Below are positions 16,304-24,462 of a DNA stretch of 37,967 nucleotides, piece by piece. Both the position numbers and the translations under genes were made by a program. Origin of the DNA: Pseudomonas karstica (lineage in GTDB: Bacteria > Pseudomonadota > Gammaproteobacteria > Pseudomonadales > Pseudomonadaceae); NCBI RefSeq assembly GCF_009707515.1, contig NZ_WLYI01000044.1, positions 1-37,967 of the forward strand. The letters run 5' to 3'. The notes under the pieces were generated by a model, which saw only the letters and a list, made by a program, of their open reading frames with translations, had not been told where the DNA came from and made no database searches. Numbering within the stretch: position 1 is the stretch's first letter; each line of letters begins with the position of its first letter.

Positions 16304-17031
16304 GACGGGTCACTGATCAATTACGCCGCAACTTCGCCCCTACGGGCACCCTGCGGGTGGCACTCAATCATGGCAACCGCGTTCTGGTTTCACGCGATGA
16401 GGCAGGGCGTGCGAAAGGTATCACCGTTGATATTGCCCATGCACTGGCCGAAAGGCTGGAGTTGCCGCTCACCTTTGTGGAAAAGGAGCGTGCTATCGAT
16501 GTTTCATCGATCGCTTCGCACGATATCTATGACATCTGTTTCCTTGCCGTCGATCTTGAGCGGGCCCGGACGATCGACTTTTCCCAGCCGTATATCCGCA
16601 TCGAGGGAAGTTACCTTGTTGCCCCGCTTTGTGGAACGACAGATGCCAGGACGCTGGTATCAGAAGGGCATAAGGTCGGTACGGTCGAGGGCAGCGCTTA
16701 TACGCTAGATCTATCGCGCAAGGCGGGGGCGGAAAACCTGGTGCTCTATCCCGATATCGATACTGCGCTCAAGTGCATGGACCGGGATGAGGTAGCCGCA
16801 ATTGCCGGGATCAGGAATGTAATGGAAGTACAAGCCTGCATGCGCAAGGGTGCGCGTGTCGTTGAACCTCCGTTCATGGAAATCCTTCAGGCCATCGGTA
16901 CGCCTGTTGGCCGTTCGGAAGCGGCGCAATACCTCACCGAGTTCGTCACCGACATGGCTCGTTCCGGGCGGACTGGGGAAATTCTCGAGCACCACGGAAT
17001 CTCTGCTAGTTGCGTGGTGGGACCAACTTGA
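16300..17031 (+). CDS. Family 3 solute-binding-protein fold without a signal peptide
   Basis: This 243-residue protein has the pattern of amino-acid-type binding proteins: GTLRVALNHGN at the start, KGITVDIAHALAERL, the segment ERARTIDFSQPYI with the ligand arginine/aspartate pattern, and GTVEGSAYTLDL. There is no hydrophobic N-terminus, and the start at 16300 overlaps the cupin stop, so no leader is hidden upstream. It should therefore stay in the cytoplasm. Such a fold inside the cell can be an enzyme (cyclohexadienyl dehydratase is built on it) or a ligand sensor. It is the last gene of the rubredoxin unit. No membrane permease of the matching class is nearby. Confidence 0.7.
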   Translation: MRRVTDQLRRNFAPTGTLRVALNHGNRVLVSRDEAGRAKGITVDIAHALAERLELPLTFVEKERAIDVSSIASHDIYDICFLAVDLERARTIDFSQPYIRIEGSYLVAPLCGTTDARTLVSEGHKVGTVEGSAYTLDLSRKAGAENLVLYPDIDTALKCMDRDEVAAIAGIRNVMEVQACMRKGARVVEPPFMEILQAIGTPVGRSEAAQYLTEFVTDMARSGRTGEILEHHGISASCVVGPT

Positions 17032-17422
17032 AGTTGTTGTAATACTTCAGCCAGGCAATATCATCTTCTAATGAAGGGTTGATAAGTGCGGTTGTTCATC
17101 TCTTACGGTTGATCAAGCTTTATGTCTGCCTGTAACACAATTTCGTTCTGGGATAGACAGCCTGTTGGGGTTTTTGTGTCTTGAATAAGGCAGGCTATTT
17201 ACCCTTTTTCTTATTTTAACTATCAATAGGCTTGGTGGTGGGTCGGCGCATTAATTATTCATGTCAGTGATCTGGCGGGAGTAGTTGTGCGTAAAAAGCG
17301 GTAATTAAACAAGAAGAGGTGAGGGCTGAGGTGCCAAACGACAAAAGTAAGCTGTGTTGATTTTGCGATTTCGAAGCTCGGAAACAAAACACTAACATCA
17401 AAATAAAAATAAGGAATTTATT
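17032..17422. other. AT-rich intergenic region before the porin gene
   Basis: These 391 bases hold no gene I can support. Base composition becomes clearly richer in A and T than in the flanking operons. AGCCTG (17159-17164) and CAGGCT (17191-17196) form a weak dyad with a 26-base loop followed by TTTACCCTTTTTCTTATTTT, a possible poor terminator for the operon ending at 17031. The right part must contain the promoter of the porin gene, but I cannot place the boxes. Confidence 0.45.
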
Positions 17423-18166
17423 GTGCGTAGCTACAAAAACAATTCATATGTTAGGCCGGTCAGGTTGTTGCTTTCCGTTATGTTGGTCGTGCCCGCGCTG
17501 GTACATGCATCCGAAACGAGCATTGCGTTCAGGTATGAACGAAGCTTCAAAGAAAATAAGTACTATCAGCCAGAAATGGAGCTTGCCCATAAATTTGATA
17601 ACGGCCTGGCAGTTAATGCTCTTCAAAAGCGCCGGGAGACCGAGTCGACGAAGGACCGTGGATACCGAATCCAGGAAACAACAGTGGGTGTGGCCTACGG
17701 CTTTCCATTAGGCGGTAACAAGAACTTAACGTTGACGCCGAAGCTTGAATATCAATGGAAGAGCCACAAGGAAATAGTCCGACCTTCGCTAAAGCTCTAT
17801 TATAAAATAGATAGCACGTGGGGGGTGGGGGCTCGTTATCGTTATGAGTACCAGTCTTATAATGGTAGTGGCGAAAATAAGTCGCGCGTTAGCCGTTATG
17901 ACCTGTATGTGGATTACAATGTTACCGATAAGCTCAAGCTGAGTTATGATCCGAGCTACCATAACGTGTCCGGAACCACGGGTGGCACTTTTCATACGGA
18001 TGAATATTATAAGTTTGAGCATTGGTTGGGTGCCAGCTACAAGGTTAATGCTGGAAACACTGTCGGTATCATCTATAAGTGGAAGGAAAAGAATAGCGAG
18101 ACGTCAAAATGGAATCCGGATGATCATGACACTCTCGTTCAAGTGTCTTACGTTCATAGGTTTTAG
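17423..18166 (+). CDS. KdgM-like outer-membrane porin (oligogalacturonate-specific porin family)
   Basis: This 247-residue protein begins with a positively charged stretch and a hydrophobic core (RLLLSVMLVVPALVHA), giving a signal peptide cleaved near residue 29. The rest is made of alternating, aromatic-rich strands (ELAHKFDNGLAV, LTPKLEYQWK, VGARYRYEYQSY, YDLYVDYNV, VGIIYKWKEK) and ends in a C-terminal phenylalanine (SYVHRF), as expected of a small beta-barrel of the KdgM family. That family passes acidic oligosaccharides. AAGGAA at 17411-17416 sets the GTG start at 17423. The gene is AT-richer than its neighbours, which hints at transfer. No pectin-degrading genes are close, so the true solute may be the unknown substrate of the upstream ABC importer. 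Confidence 0.75.
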   Translation: MRSYKNNSYVRPVRLLLSVMLVVPALVHASETSIAFRYERSFKENKYYQPEMELAHKFDNGLAVNALQKRRETESTKDRGYRIQETTVGVAYGFPLGGNKNLTLTPKLEYQWKSHKEIVRPSLKLYYKIDSTWGVGARYRYEYQSYNGSGENKSRVSRYDLYVDYNVTDKLKLSYDPSYHNVSGTTGGTFHTDEYYKFEHWLGASYKVNAGNTVGIIYKWKEKNSETSKWNPDDHDTLVQVSYVHRF

Positions 18167-18391
18167 CTGTTAGCACTTTCGATAAGTTGATTATATGCCG
18201 AGGTCGTGTTGCCCTGAGCTGTTTCATGGGCAGTATTTAAGTGTTTCCGACGGTATTGTGATTGGGGCCTAGGTTCATCCCCTGCTCTAGAGCAAATTCT
18301 TCAATAGGCCGATATCGGGCGAAACGCTTGGTTGTTGATGGGGCCGTTCGCGGTCCTACTTTAGATAGGCATTTGTTCTGGAGACGTATAC

Positions 18392-19648
18392 ATGGCACGC
18401 ATCATTGGCGGTATTGCCGTATCACACACGCCCACCATCGGCTTCGCGGTCGACCATGATAAACAGAGCGAAGCTGCCTGGGCGCCGATCTTCGCCAGTT
18501 TTGAGCCGATCAAAAACTGGCTTGAGCAGAACAAGCCGGACGTGCTGTTCTACATTTTCAATGACCATGTGACATCATTTTTTTTCGACCACTATTCAGC
18601 CTTCGCTCTGGGCGTCGATGACCATTACGACGTTGCTGATGAAGGCGGCGGCAAGCGCGACTTGCCGGCCATTGGTGGGCACGCAGCGCTGTCGCGACAT
18701 ATTGGCCAAAGCCTGATGGCCGACGAGTTCGACATGGCTTTCTTCCGCGACAAGCCGATCGACCATGGGCTGTTCTCGCCTATGTCAGCCTTGATGTCTT
18801 TCCAGGACGGTTGGCCGGTGCAGATAGTGCCTTTGCAGGTTGGGGTGCTGCAATTCCCTATTCCCAGTGCGCGGCGTTGTTACAAACTCGGTCAAGCTCT
18901 GCGACGGGCCATCGAAAGCTTTCCAGAAGACTTGAGCGTAGCCATCGTCGCAACGGGCGGCGTCTCGCATCAGGTACATGGCGAACGTTGTGGCTTCAAC
19001 AATCCCGAGTGGGACGCACAGTTCCTGGACATGTTCGTGAATGACCCCGAGCGCCTCACCGACATCACCCAGGCCGAATATGCGACCTTGGGTGGCATGG
19101 AAGGCTCGGAAGTGATCACCTGGCTGATCATGCGTGGGGCGCTTTGCGCCAATGTGGTCAAGTTGCATCAGGATTATTACCTGCCGTCCATGACCGGTAT
19201 TGCGACCTTGTTGCTGCAGAACCAGGCACAGGACGTTTCTGTGACAGCCCTGGAGCGGCACCGTCAGCACATGGGCCAGCAACTGGCTGGAATCGAATTA
19301 TTGGAAGGTACCTACCCGTTTGATCTGGAACGAAGCCACAAAGGCTACCGCTTGAACCGCTTCCTTCATCAATTGATAAAACCGACTTGGCGTCAGCGTT
19401 TTCTTGATGCCCCTGAGCTGCTGTTTGAAGAGCATGAGTTGACGATTGAGGAGCGTCGGCTGGTAACCGAGCGGGATTGGCAGGGGCTGATTCGCTATGG
19501 TGCGATCTTCTTTTTGTTGGAAAAGCTGGGTGCGGTGGTGGGCGTGTCGAACCTGCATATCTATTCGGCGATGAAAGGGATGACGCTTGAAGCGTTTCAA
19601 CAAACCCGTAATCAACAAGTGACGTATTCAGTGGCTGGAAAACGTTAA
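18392..19648 (+). CDS. galA: Gallate dioxygenase
   Basis: This 418-residue extradiol dioxygenase opens the ring of gallate using Fe(II) and O2 to give 4-oxalomesaconate (OMA). It is a natural fusion: an N-terminal LigB-like catalytic domain with H12 in SHTPT, H59 in FNDHV and the later GGMEGSEV segment, and a C-terminal LigA-like domain from about residue 305 (YRLNRFLHQLIKP, then GLIRYGAIFFLLEK). Length and layout match P. putida GalA. TCTGGAGACG before the ATG is a clear ribosome site. The galBCD genes follow after a 192-base gap that may hold a second promoter, consistent with the separate galA and galBCD transcripts known in P. putida. Confidence 0.93.
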   Translation: MARIIGGIAVSHTPTIGFAVDHDKQSEAAWAPIFASFEPIKNWLEQNKPDVLFYIFNDHVTSFFFDHYSAFALGVDDHYDVADEGGGKRDLPAIGGHAALSRHIGQSLMADEFDMAFFRDKPIDHGLFSPMSALMSFQDGWPVQIVPLQVGVLQFPIPSARRCYKLGQALRRAIESFPEDLSVAIVATGGVSHQVHGERCGFNNPEWDAQFLDMFVNDPERLTDITQAEYATLGGMEGSEVITWLIMRGALCANVVKLHQDYYLPSMTGIATLLLQNQAQDVSVTALERHRQHMGQQLAGIELLEGTYPFDLERSHKGYRLNRFLHQLIKPTWRQRFLDAPELLFEEHELTIEERRLVTERDWQGLIRYGAIFFLLEKLGAVVGVSNLHIYSAMKGMTLEAFQQTRNQQVTYSVAGKR

Positions 19649-19840
19649 ACCGTTGGGCCTGTCAGTGAGCAAGCGGGTCTCAAATCAAAGCCGGGATCAC
19701 GCGCCAACAGGAATCATAGGTCGAGAAGCATGGCCGCAGATCAGGCTGATAAACAAAAAGTATGCCCCCCTCAGCTGAACGCATTATTCCAGCGATTGCC
19801 CGCGTGACAGCATGGCTGCATCAATAAGTAGGAGTTATGT

Positions 19841-20581
19841 ATGAACCACATCCCTGCAAAAACCGCCCTTGTGGTCAGTGCCCACTCCGCCGACTTCGTC
19901 TGGCGCGCCGGGGGCGCCATCGCTCTGCACGCTGCCCAAGGTTACAACGTACATATCGTTTGCCTGTCGTTCGGTGAGCGCGGTGAATCGGCCAAGCTAT
20001 GGCGCAAGGGTGCCGAGATGACCGAATCCAAGGTCAAGGCCGCACGCCGTGAAGAAGCCCAGGCCGCTGCCGATATCCTCGGCGCCACTATTGAGTTTTT
20101 TGACATCGGCGACTACCCAATGCGTGCAGACAAAGAAACACTCTTTCGTCTCGCTGATGTGTTCCGTCGAGTGCAGCCCGAATTTGTCCTCAGTCACTCA
20201 CTGAAAGACCCCTACAACTACGATCACCCGCTCGCCGTCCACCTGGCTCAAGAAGCCCGAATCATCGCTCAAGCGGAAGGTTACAAGCCTGGCGAGAAGA
20301 TTGTCGGCGCGCCACCGGTGTACAGCTTTGAGCCGCACCAGCCTGAGCAGTGCGATTGGAAACCCGACGTATTGCTGGATATCACCGAGGTCTGGGACAA
20401 AAAGTATGCGGCGATTCAATGCATGGCTGGCCAAGAGCATCTGTGGGAGTACTACACCCGCGTAGCTCTGCAGCGTGGCGTCCAGGCGAAGCGCAACATT
20501 GGCATTACGGCGAAGAAAGACATCATTTACGGTGAGGGTTATCAGAGCATCTTCCCACGGGTTACGGAGAATCTGGGATGA
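19841..20581 (+). CDS. galB: 4-oxalomesaconate hydratase
   Basis: This 246-residue enzyme hydrates 4-oxalomesaconate to 4-carboxy-4-hydroxy-2-oxoadipate, the third step of the pathway. It belongs to the PIG-L/LmbE zinc fold and not to the LigJ amidohydrolase type. The usual AHPDD metal motif appears as AHSAD (H15, D18), with HSLKDPYNYDHP (H119 to H129) supplying the further metal region. This altered motif is a mark of GalB. TAGGAG precedes the start, and the stop overlaps galC by ATGA, so the three genes are coupled. Confidence 0.92.
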   Translation: MNHIPAKTALVVSAHSADFVWRAGGAIALHAAQGYNVHIVCLSFGERGESAKLWRKGAEMTESKVKAARREEAQAAADILGATIEFFDIGDYPMRADKETLFRLADVFRRVQPEFVLSHSLKDPYNYDHPLAVHLAQEARIIAQAEGYKPGEKIVGAPPVYSFEPHQPEQCDWKPDVLLDITEVWDKKYAAIQCMAGQEHLWEYYTRVALQRGVQAKRNIGITAKKDIIYGEGYQSIFPRVTENLG

Positions 20582-21291
20582 GCATCGTAGGAAAAACCGG
20601 CATTGTCGTGCGCAACATTCCCCGTGCCGACTCAGCCTTGATCGACGAACTGGATCGCTTCGGCGTTGCGACCGTACATGAGGCCCAGGGTCGCAAAGGC
20701 TTGTTGGACTCTGCCATTCGCCCGATCCAGCAGAACCAGAGCATCAGCGGAACGGCGGTGACTGTGTTGGTCGCGCCGGGCGACAACTGGATGTTTCACG
20801 TGGCAGTCGAACAATGCCAGCCCGACGATATTCTGGTGGTCGCCACATCGTCGCCCTGTACCGATGGCTACTTCGGCGACTTGCTCGCCACCTCATTGAT
20901 GGCCCGGGGGGTACGCGCCCTGATCATTGATGCCGGGGTGCGCGACACTCGAACGCTGCGGGACATGGGCTTCAAGGTATGGTCACGGGCAGTTCATGCC
21001 CAGGGCACGGTCAAGGAAACCCTGGGTTCAGTCAACGTGCCCATCATCTGCGCCGGCCAATGGGTCGAGCCGGGTGATGTGGTGGTGGCTGACGATGACG
21101 GCGTGGTCATTGTCCGTCGCGAAGAGCTGCCCGAGGTGGTTGGAACGAGCCGCAAACGCGCTCAAATCGAAGAGCAGAAACGTGTGCGCCTGGCAGTCGG
21201 CGAATTGGGCCTGGATATCTACGAGATGCGTCAGAAACTCGTCGACCGGGGCCTGACCTATTACGACAGCCTCGCTGACCTGGAAGGATGA
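20578..21291 (+). CDS. galC: 4-carboxy-4-hydroxy-2-oxoadipate aldolase
   Basis: This 237-residue class II aldolase of the RraA/HMG-aldolase family splits 4-carboxy-4-hydroxy-2-oxoadipate into pyruvate and oxaloacetate, which enter central metabolism. The active-site run GYFGDLLA (98-105), then ALIIDAGVRD with R122 and D123, matches the arginine/aspartate pair known to bind substrate and metal in the P. putida enzyme, one residue shifted. It starts within the galB stop codon and ends beside the start of galD. Confidence 0.93.
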   Translation: MSIVGKTGIVVRNIPRADSALIDELDRFGVATVHEAQGRKGLLDSAIRPIQQNQSISGTAVTVLVAPGDNWMFHVAVEQCQPDDILVVATSSPCTDGYFGDLLATSLMARGVRALIIDAGVRDTRTLRDMGFKVWSRAVHAQGTVKETLGSVNVPIICAGQWVEPGDVVVADDDGVVIVRREELPEVVGTSRKRAQIEEQKRVRLAVGELGLDIYEMRQKLVDRGLTYYDSLADLEG

Positions 21292-21296
21292 CCTGC

Positions 21297-22388
21297 ATGC
21301 GCCAGACTCGAATTCCGTGCCTCATGATGCGTGGAGGTACATCCAAGGGTGCTTACTTTCTGGCCGACGACCTGCCGCCTGAAGGTAAGTTACGTGATCA
21401 AGTATTACTGGCCGTCATGGGGTCACCCGATGCACGCCAGATAGACGGCATTGGAGGGGCTAATTCGCTGACCAGCAAAGTCGCGATTATCAGTCGGTCG
21501 AATCGCCCGGATGCCGATGTCGATTATCTGTTTGCGCAAGTTTCAGTCGAGCAGGCTCAAGTTGATTACGGCCAGAATTGCGGAAATATCCTCGCCGGTG
21601 TCGGTCCCTTTGCGATCGAGCGGGAACTGATCCGCGCGGACGAGTCGCTGACGATCGTGCGGATTTTCATGGTGAACACTGGCCAGATCGCAGTGGCCAA
21701 CGTTCTTACTCCGGGTCGCATCATTGAGTACGCAGGTGATACCCGCATCGACGGTGTGCCGGGTACCAGTGCTCCACTGATTGTCGAGTTCGAAGATATT
21801 GCCGGCTCCAGTTGCGGCGCTCTGTTACCAACCGGTAATGCCACTGATCACTTCGATGGTATCGAAGTGACGTGCATCGACAATGGGATGCCCGTTGTGC
21901 TGATCAGGGCCGCTGATGTGGGTTGCACTGGCTATGAAAGCCCTGAGCAATTGGACGCAAACATCGAGCTCAAGGGTTTGCTGGAGTCGATCCGGCTGCA
22001 AGCGGGCAGCCTGATGAACCTGGGTGATGTTCGCGCGCGTACAGTACCGAAAATGTCTTTGATTGCAGCCCCCCGCAATGGCGGCGCCATTTGCAGTCGT
22101 ACCTTCATTCCACATCACTGTCACGTATCGATCGGTGTGTTCGGCGCTGTCAGTGTCGCCTCCGCTTGCCTGGTTCAAGGGACCGTTGCGAGCAGCCTGG
22201 CCCACACGGAACCCGGTGACCAGGTGCGGTTATCCGTTGAGCATCCGACAGGCGAATTTACCGTTGAACTGTGCCTGGCTGACGGTCAGTTGGTCGGTTG
22301 CGGCCTGGTGCGCACGGCTCGATTGCTGTTCGAGGGTAATGTACTCATTGCGGGTGAAACCTGGCAAAACACGGGCGCATCAGAATGA
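21297..22388 (+). CDS. galD: 4-oxalomesaconate tautomerase
   Basis: This 363-residue PrpF-family isomerase (diaminopimelate-epimerase fold) converts the keto and enol forms of 4-oxalomesaconate so that GalB can act. MRGGTSKGAYF near the start and DYGQNCGNILAG are the family's active-site loops. An ATG at 21288 is in frame, but GGAAGG (21282-21287) touches it directly. The ATG at 21297 has the right spacing of 9 bases and gives the family start MRQTRIPC. Its stop overlaps the start codon of a decayed oxidoreductase gene. Confidence 0.92.
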   Translation: MRQTRIPCLMMRGGTSKGAYFLADDLPPEGKLRDQVLLAVMGSPDARQIDGIGGANSLTSKVAIISRSNRPDADVDYLFAQVSVEQAQVDYGQNCGNILAGVGPFAIERELIRADESLTIVRIFMVNTGQIAVANVLTPGRIIEYAGDTRIDGVPGTSAPLIVEFEDIAGSSCGALLPTGNATDHFDGIEVTCIDNGMPVVLIRAADVGCTGYESPEQLDANIELKGLLESIRLQAGSLMNLGDVRARTVPKMSLIAAPRNGGAICSRTFIPHHCHVSIGVFGAVSVASACLVQGTVASSLAHTEPGDQVRLSVEHPTGEFTVELCLADGQLVGCGLVRTARLLFEGNVLIAGETWQNTGASE

Positions 22389-22523
22389 TCACAAGCCTGG
22401 CTCTGATTGGATTTGGCGAAGCGGGTGCCATTTTTGGACAGCACAGGGCCTTATGACCGACGCGTTGATGACCCAGCCAAACGAGTGGCGGTGAAGCACC
22501 CTAGAGGAAAAGCGGTAACATAA
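22385..22523 (+). pseudogene. Remnant of an NAD(P)-dependent oxidoreductase gene (6PGDH-like N-terminus)
   Basis: An ATG overlapping the galD stop opens a frame reading MITSLALIGFGEAGAIFGQ, the first strand and GxGxxG loop of a dinucleotide-binding fold. It meets a stop at 22454. In the +1 frame, the next stretch (22446-22523) reads GPYDRRVDDPAKRVAVKHP, which looks like the continuation of the same domain (the second strand region often has YDR..DDP). So the gene lost bases and most of its length. Family members of the 6-phosphogluconate-dehydrogenase/DUF1932 type could have worked with the gal enzymes. The reading is by eye; the functional assignment is an inference. Confidence 0.6.
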
Positions 22524-22544
22524 GTTTTTTCCAGAGTCATGCCC

Positions 22545-23429
22545 ATGGATCTAAAACAGCTCGAATGTTTCGTCCGGGTAGCCGAGTTCGGAAGTTTCAC
22601 CAAGGCCGCCGCGGTACTGAATATTTCACAGTCGGTCGTCAGCCGTCAGGTCAGGCAGCTTGAGTTGGAACTGCAGGAGCATCTGCTCTTGCGAAACGGC
22701 CGAGGTGTGTTGCTGACTGCTTCCGGGCAACGCTTGTTCGATCATGGCAAAGGCATCTTGCGGCAGGTGCAGGTGGCGCGTGAAGTGCTGCGGGAACAAC
22801 GCGATACCCTGTCCGGCAAAGTTGTCGTAGGGCTTCCTCCGAGTATTTCCCGACGGCACACCGTGGCGGTGGTCTCGGCTTTTCGTGAGCGCTTTCCTGA
22901 ATGCATATTGGGGATCAAGGAAGGCCTGTCGCATTCAATGCGCGAGTGGCTGCTGCTGGGGCGCCTGGATTTCGCGCTGCTCTTCAATCCCGGTCACAGC
23001 GCACAACTGCAATATGAGCACATCCATTCAGAGCCGCTGATGCTTATAGGTGGCCAGCATTCGAACCTCCCTTCCCAGGTAGCGATGAAAGACTTGGGGC
23101 AATACCCGTTGATCACTCCCAGCGAACCACATTCCATACGCCGCCTCATCGAGAGTGAAGCGTCACGGCATGATGTGCATCTGAACGTTTGCCTGGAGGT
23201 CGATAGCATCCCGTCGCTTTTGGAACTGATCAATCTCAATATGGGCTACGGCGTACTGTTTCGCTCCGCCTTGGCCAATAGCGACGGCAAACTGGAGGGC
23301 CTCAAAGCAGTGCAGATCGTTGATCCTTCTATCCAGACACACTTGTTCATCGCCACGTTCGAGCAACGCCCGTTGTCTCGCCTGGCAGAGCAGACCATGG
23401 CGTTGGTTCGCGAGATCTGCATAGGGTGA
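22545..23429 (+). CDS. galR: LysR-family regulator of the gallate cluster, GalR-like
   Basis: This 294-residue LysR protein has an N-terminal helix-turn-helix (MDLKQLECF, VAEFGSFTKAAAVL, SQSVVSRQVRQLE, residues 1-58) and a substrate-binding C-terminal domain. In P. putida a LysR activator, GalR, turns on the gal genes in response to gallate. The position between galBCD and the porin/symporter genes supports the same role. The ATG at 22539 is in frame, but AGAG at 22533-22536 fits 22545 better. The symbol is by context and not by binding evidence. Confidence 0.78.
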   Translation: MDLKQLECFVRVAEFGSFTKAAAVLNISQSVVSRQVRQLELELQEHLLLRNGRGVLLTASGQRLFDHGKGILRQVQVAREVLREQRDTLSGKVVVGLPPSISRRHTVAVVSAFRERFPECILGIKEGLSHSMREWLLLGRLDFALLFNPGHSAQLQYEHIHSEPLMLIGGQHSNLPSQVAMKDLGQYPLITPSEPHSIRRLIESEASRHDVHLNVCLEVDSIPSLLELINLNMGYGVLFRSALANSDGKLEGLKAVQIVDPSIQTHLFIATFEQRPLSRLAEQTMALVREICIG

Positions 23430-23543
23430 AGGGTCTCATGCAAAATCCGCATAACTGCTAGCACCTGTGACCGGTTGTTGTAAGGCGTCGAGACGGCCAC
23501 CATCGGCCTATCGCTTCCGCTAACAATGACTAAAGGTCACGAG

Positions 23544-24407
23544 ATGAAAACCTGCCTCGCCCCTGACTCCAATCCTGCAAAACCCAAGCAGCCGCTTCCA
23601 GTCGGCGCTTGGGATGCTCACTGTCATGTATTCGGCCCGGCGGCAGACTTCCCTTATGCCGAAGATCGTAGCTACACCCCGCCGGACGCCCCTTTTGAAA
23701 CATTGCGGGCATTGCACGCTCACCTGGGGTTCACTCGCGGGGTGATTGTCCAGGCCAGCTGTCACGGCAGTGACAACCGCGCGATGCTGGACGCTATCGC
23801 CCGTAGTGAAGGCCGGTATCGCGGCGTCGCAATCGTTGATGGCAGTGAGACCGATGAACACCTTGCCCAAATGGATGCTGGAGGGGTTCGCGGCGTTCGC
23901 TTCAACTTCGTTGCCCACCTGGGCGGCGCGCCGGATCTGGAGGTGTTTGATAGCACTGTGGATCGCCTTGCTGATTTGGGCTGGCATGTCGTCCTGCACC
24001 TTGATGCGCAAGACATCGTCACCTATGCGGACAGATTGGCGCGGATCCCCGTACCCTTCATCATTGATCACATGGGCAGGGTCAAGGCTCAGGATGGCCT
24101 TGAGCAGCAGTCCTTCCTGGCATTGCAGCAACTGATGGAAAACCCGCTGGCGTGGGTCAAGGTCTGTGGCGCAGAGCGTGTATCAGCGGGCCGGCGACCC
24201 TTCGATGATGCCATTCCTTTCGCAGCGAAACTGATTGAGCTTGCTCCGGACCGCGTCCTCTGGGGCACCGACTGGCCGCACCCGAACATCAGCCAGGAGA
24301 TGCCGAATGATGGCGAACTGGTAGACCTGATGTTCAGCTTCTGCAGCGACCCGGTGTTGCGTCAAAAACTGCTGGTCGACAACCCGTTGAAGCTGTACGG
24401 ACGCTAA
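23544..24407 (+). CDS. ligI: 2-pyrone-4,6-dicarboxylate lactonase, LigI-like amidohydrolase
   Basis: This 287-residue amidohydrolase should hydrolyse 2-pyrone-4,6-dicarboxylate (PDC) to 4-oxalomesaconate. The visible catalytic set matches LigI: H26 and H28 in AHCHVFGP, the QASCHGSDN and VRFNFVAHLGG segments, H152 in LHLDA, H176 in IDHMGR, and D243 in GTDWPHPN. An upstream ATG at 23526 is in frame, but AAAGG at 23532-23536 places the start at 23544. PDC forms as a side product of extradiol cleavage of gallate or protocatechuate derivatives, so this enzyme would feed it back into the galBCD route. It is not part of the basic P. putida gal set. Confidence 0.85.
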   Translation: MKTCLAPDSNPAKPKQPLPVGAWDAHCHVFGPAADFPYAEDRSYTPPDAPFETLRALHAHLGFTRGVIVQASCHGSDNRAMLDAIARSEGRYRGVAIVDGSETDEHLAQMDAGGVRGVRFNFVAHLGGAPDLEVFDSTVDRLADLGWHVVLHLDAQDIVTYADRLARIPVPFIIDHMGRVKAQDGLEQQSFLALQQLMENPLAWVKVCGAERVSAGRRPFDDAIPFAAKLIELAPDRVLWGTDWPHPNISQEMPNDGELVDLMFSFCSDPVLRQKLLVDNPLKLYGR

Positions 24408-24462
24408 ACGCTACAACCGTTGTCGCACCTCCACAAAAATAAGACTTCAGTGAGTAAATGTC

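Noticed and set aside
17159..17196. Inverted repeat AGCCTG/CAGGCT as a terminator
   Set aside because: The stem is only 6 bp with a 26-base loop; too weak to call a terminator separately.
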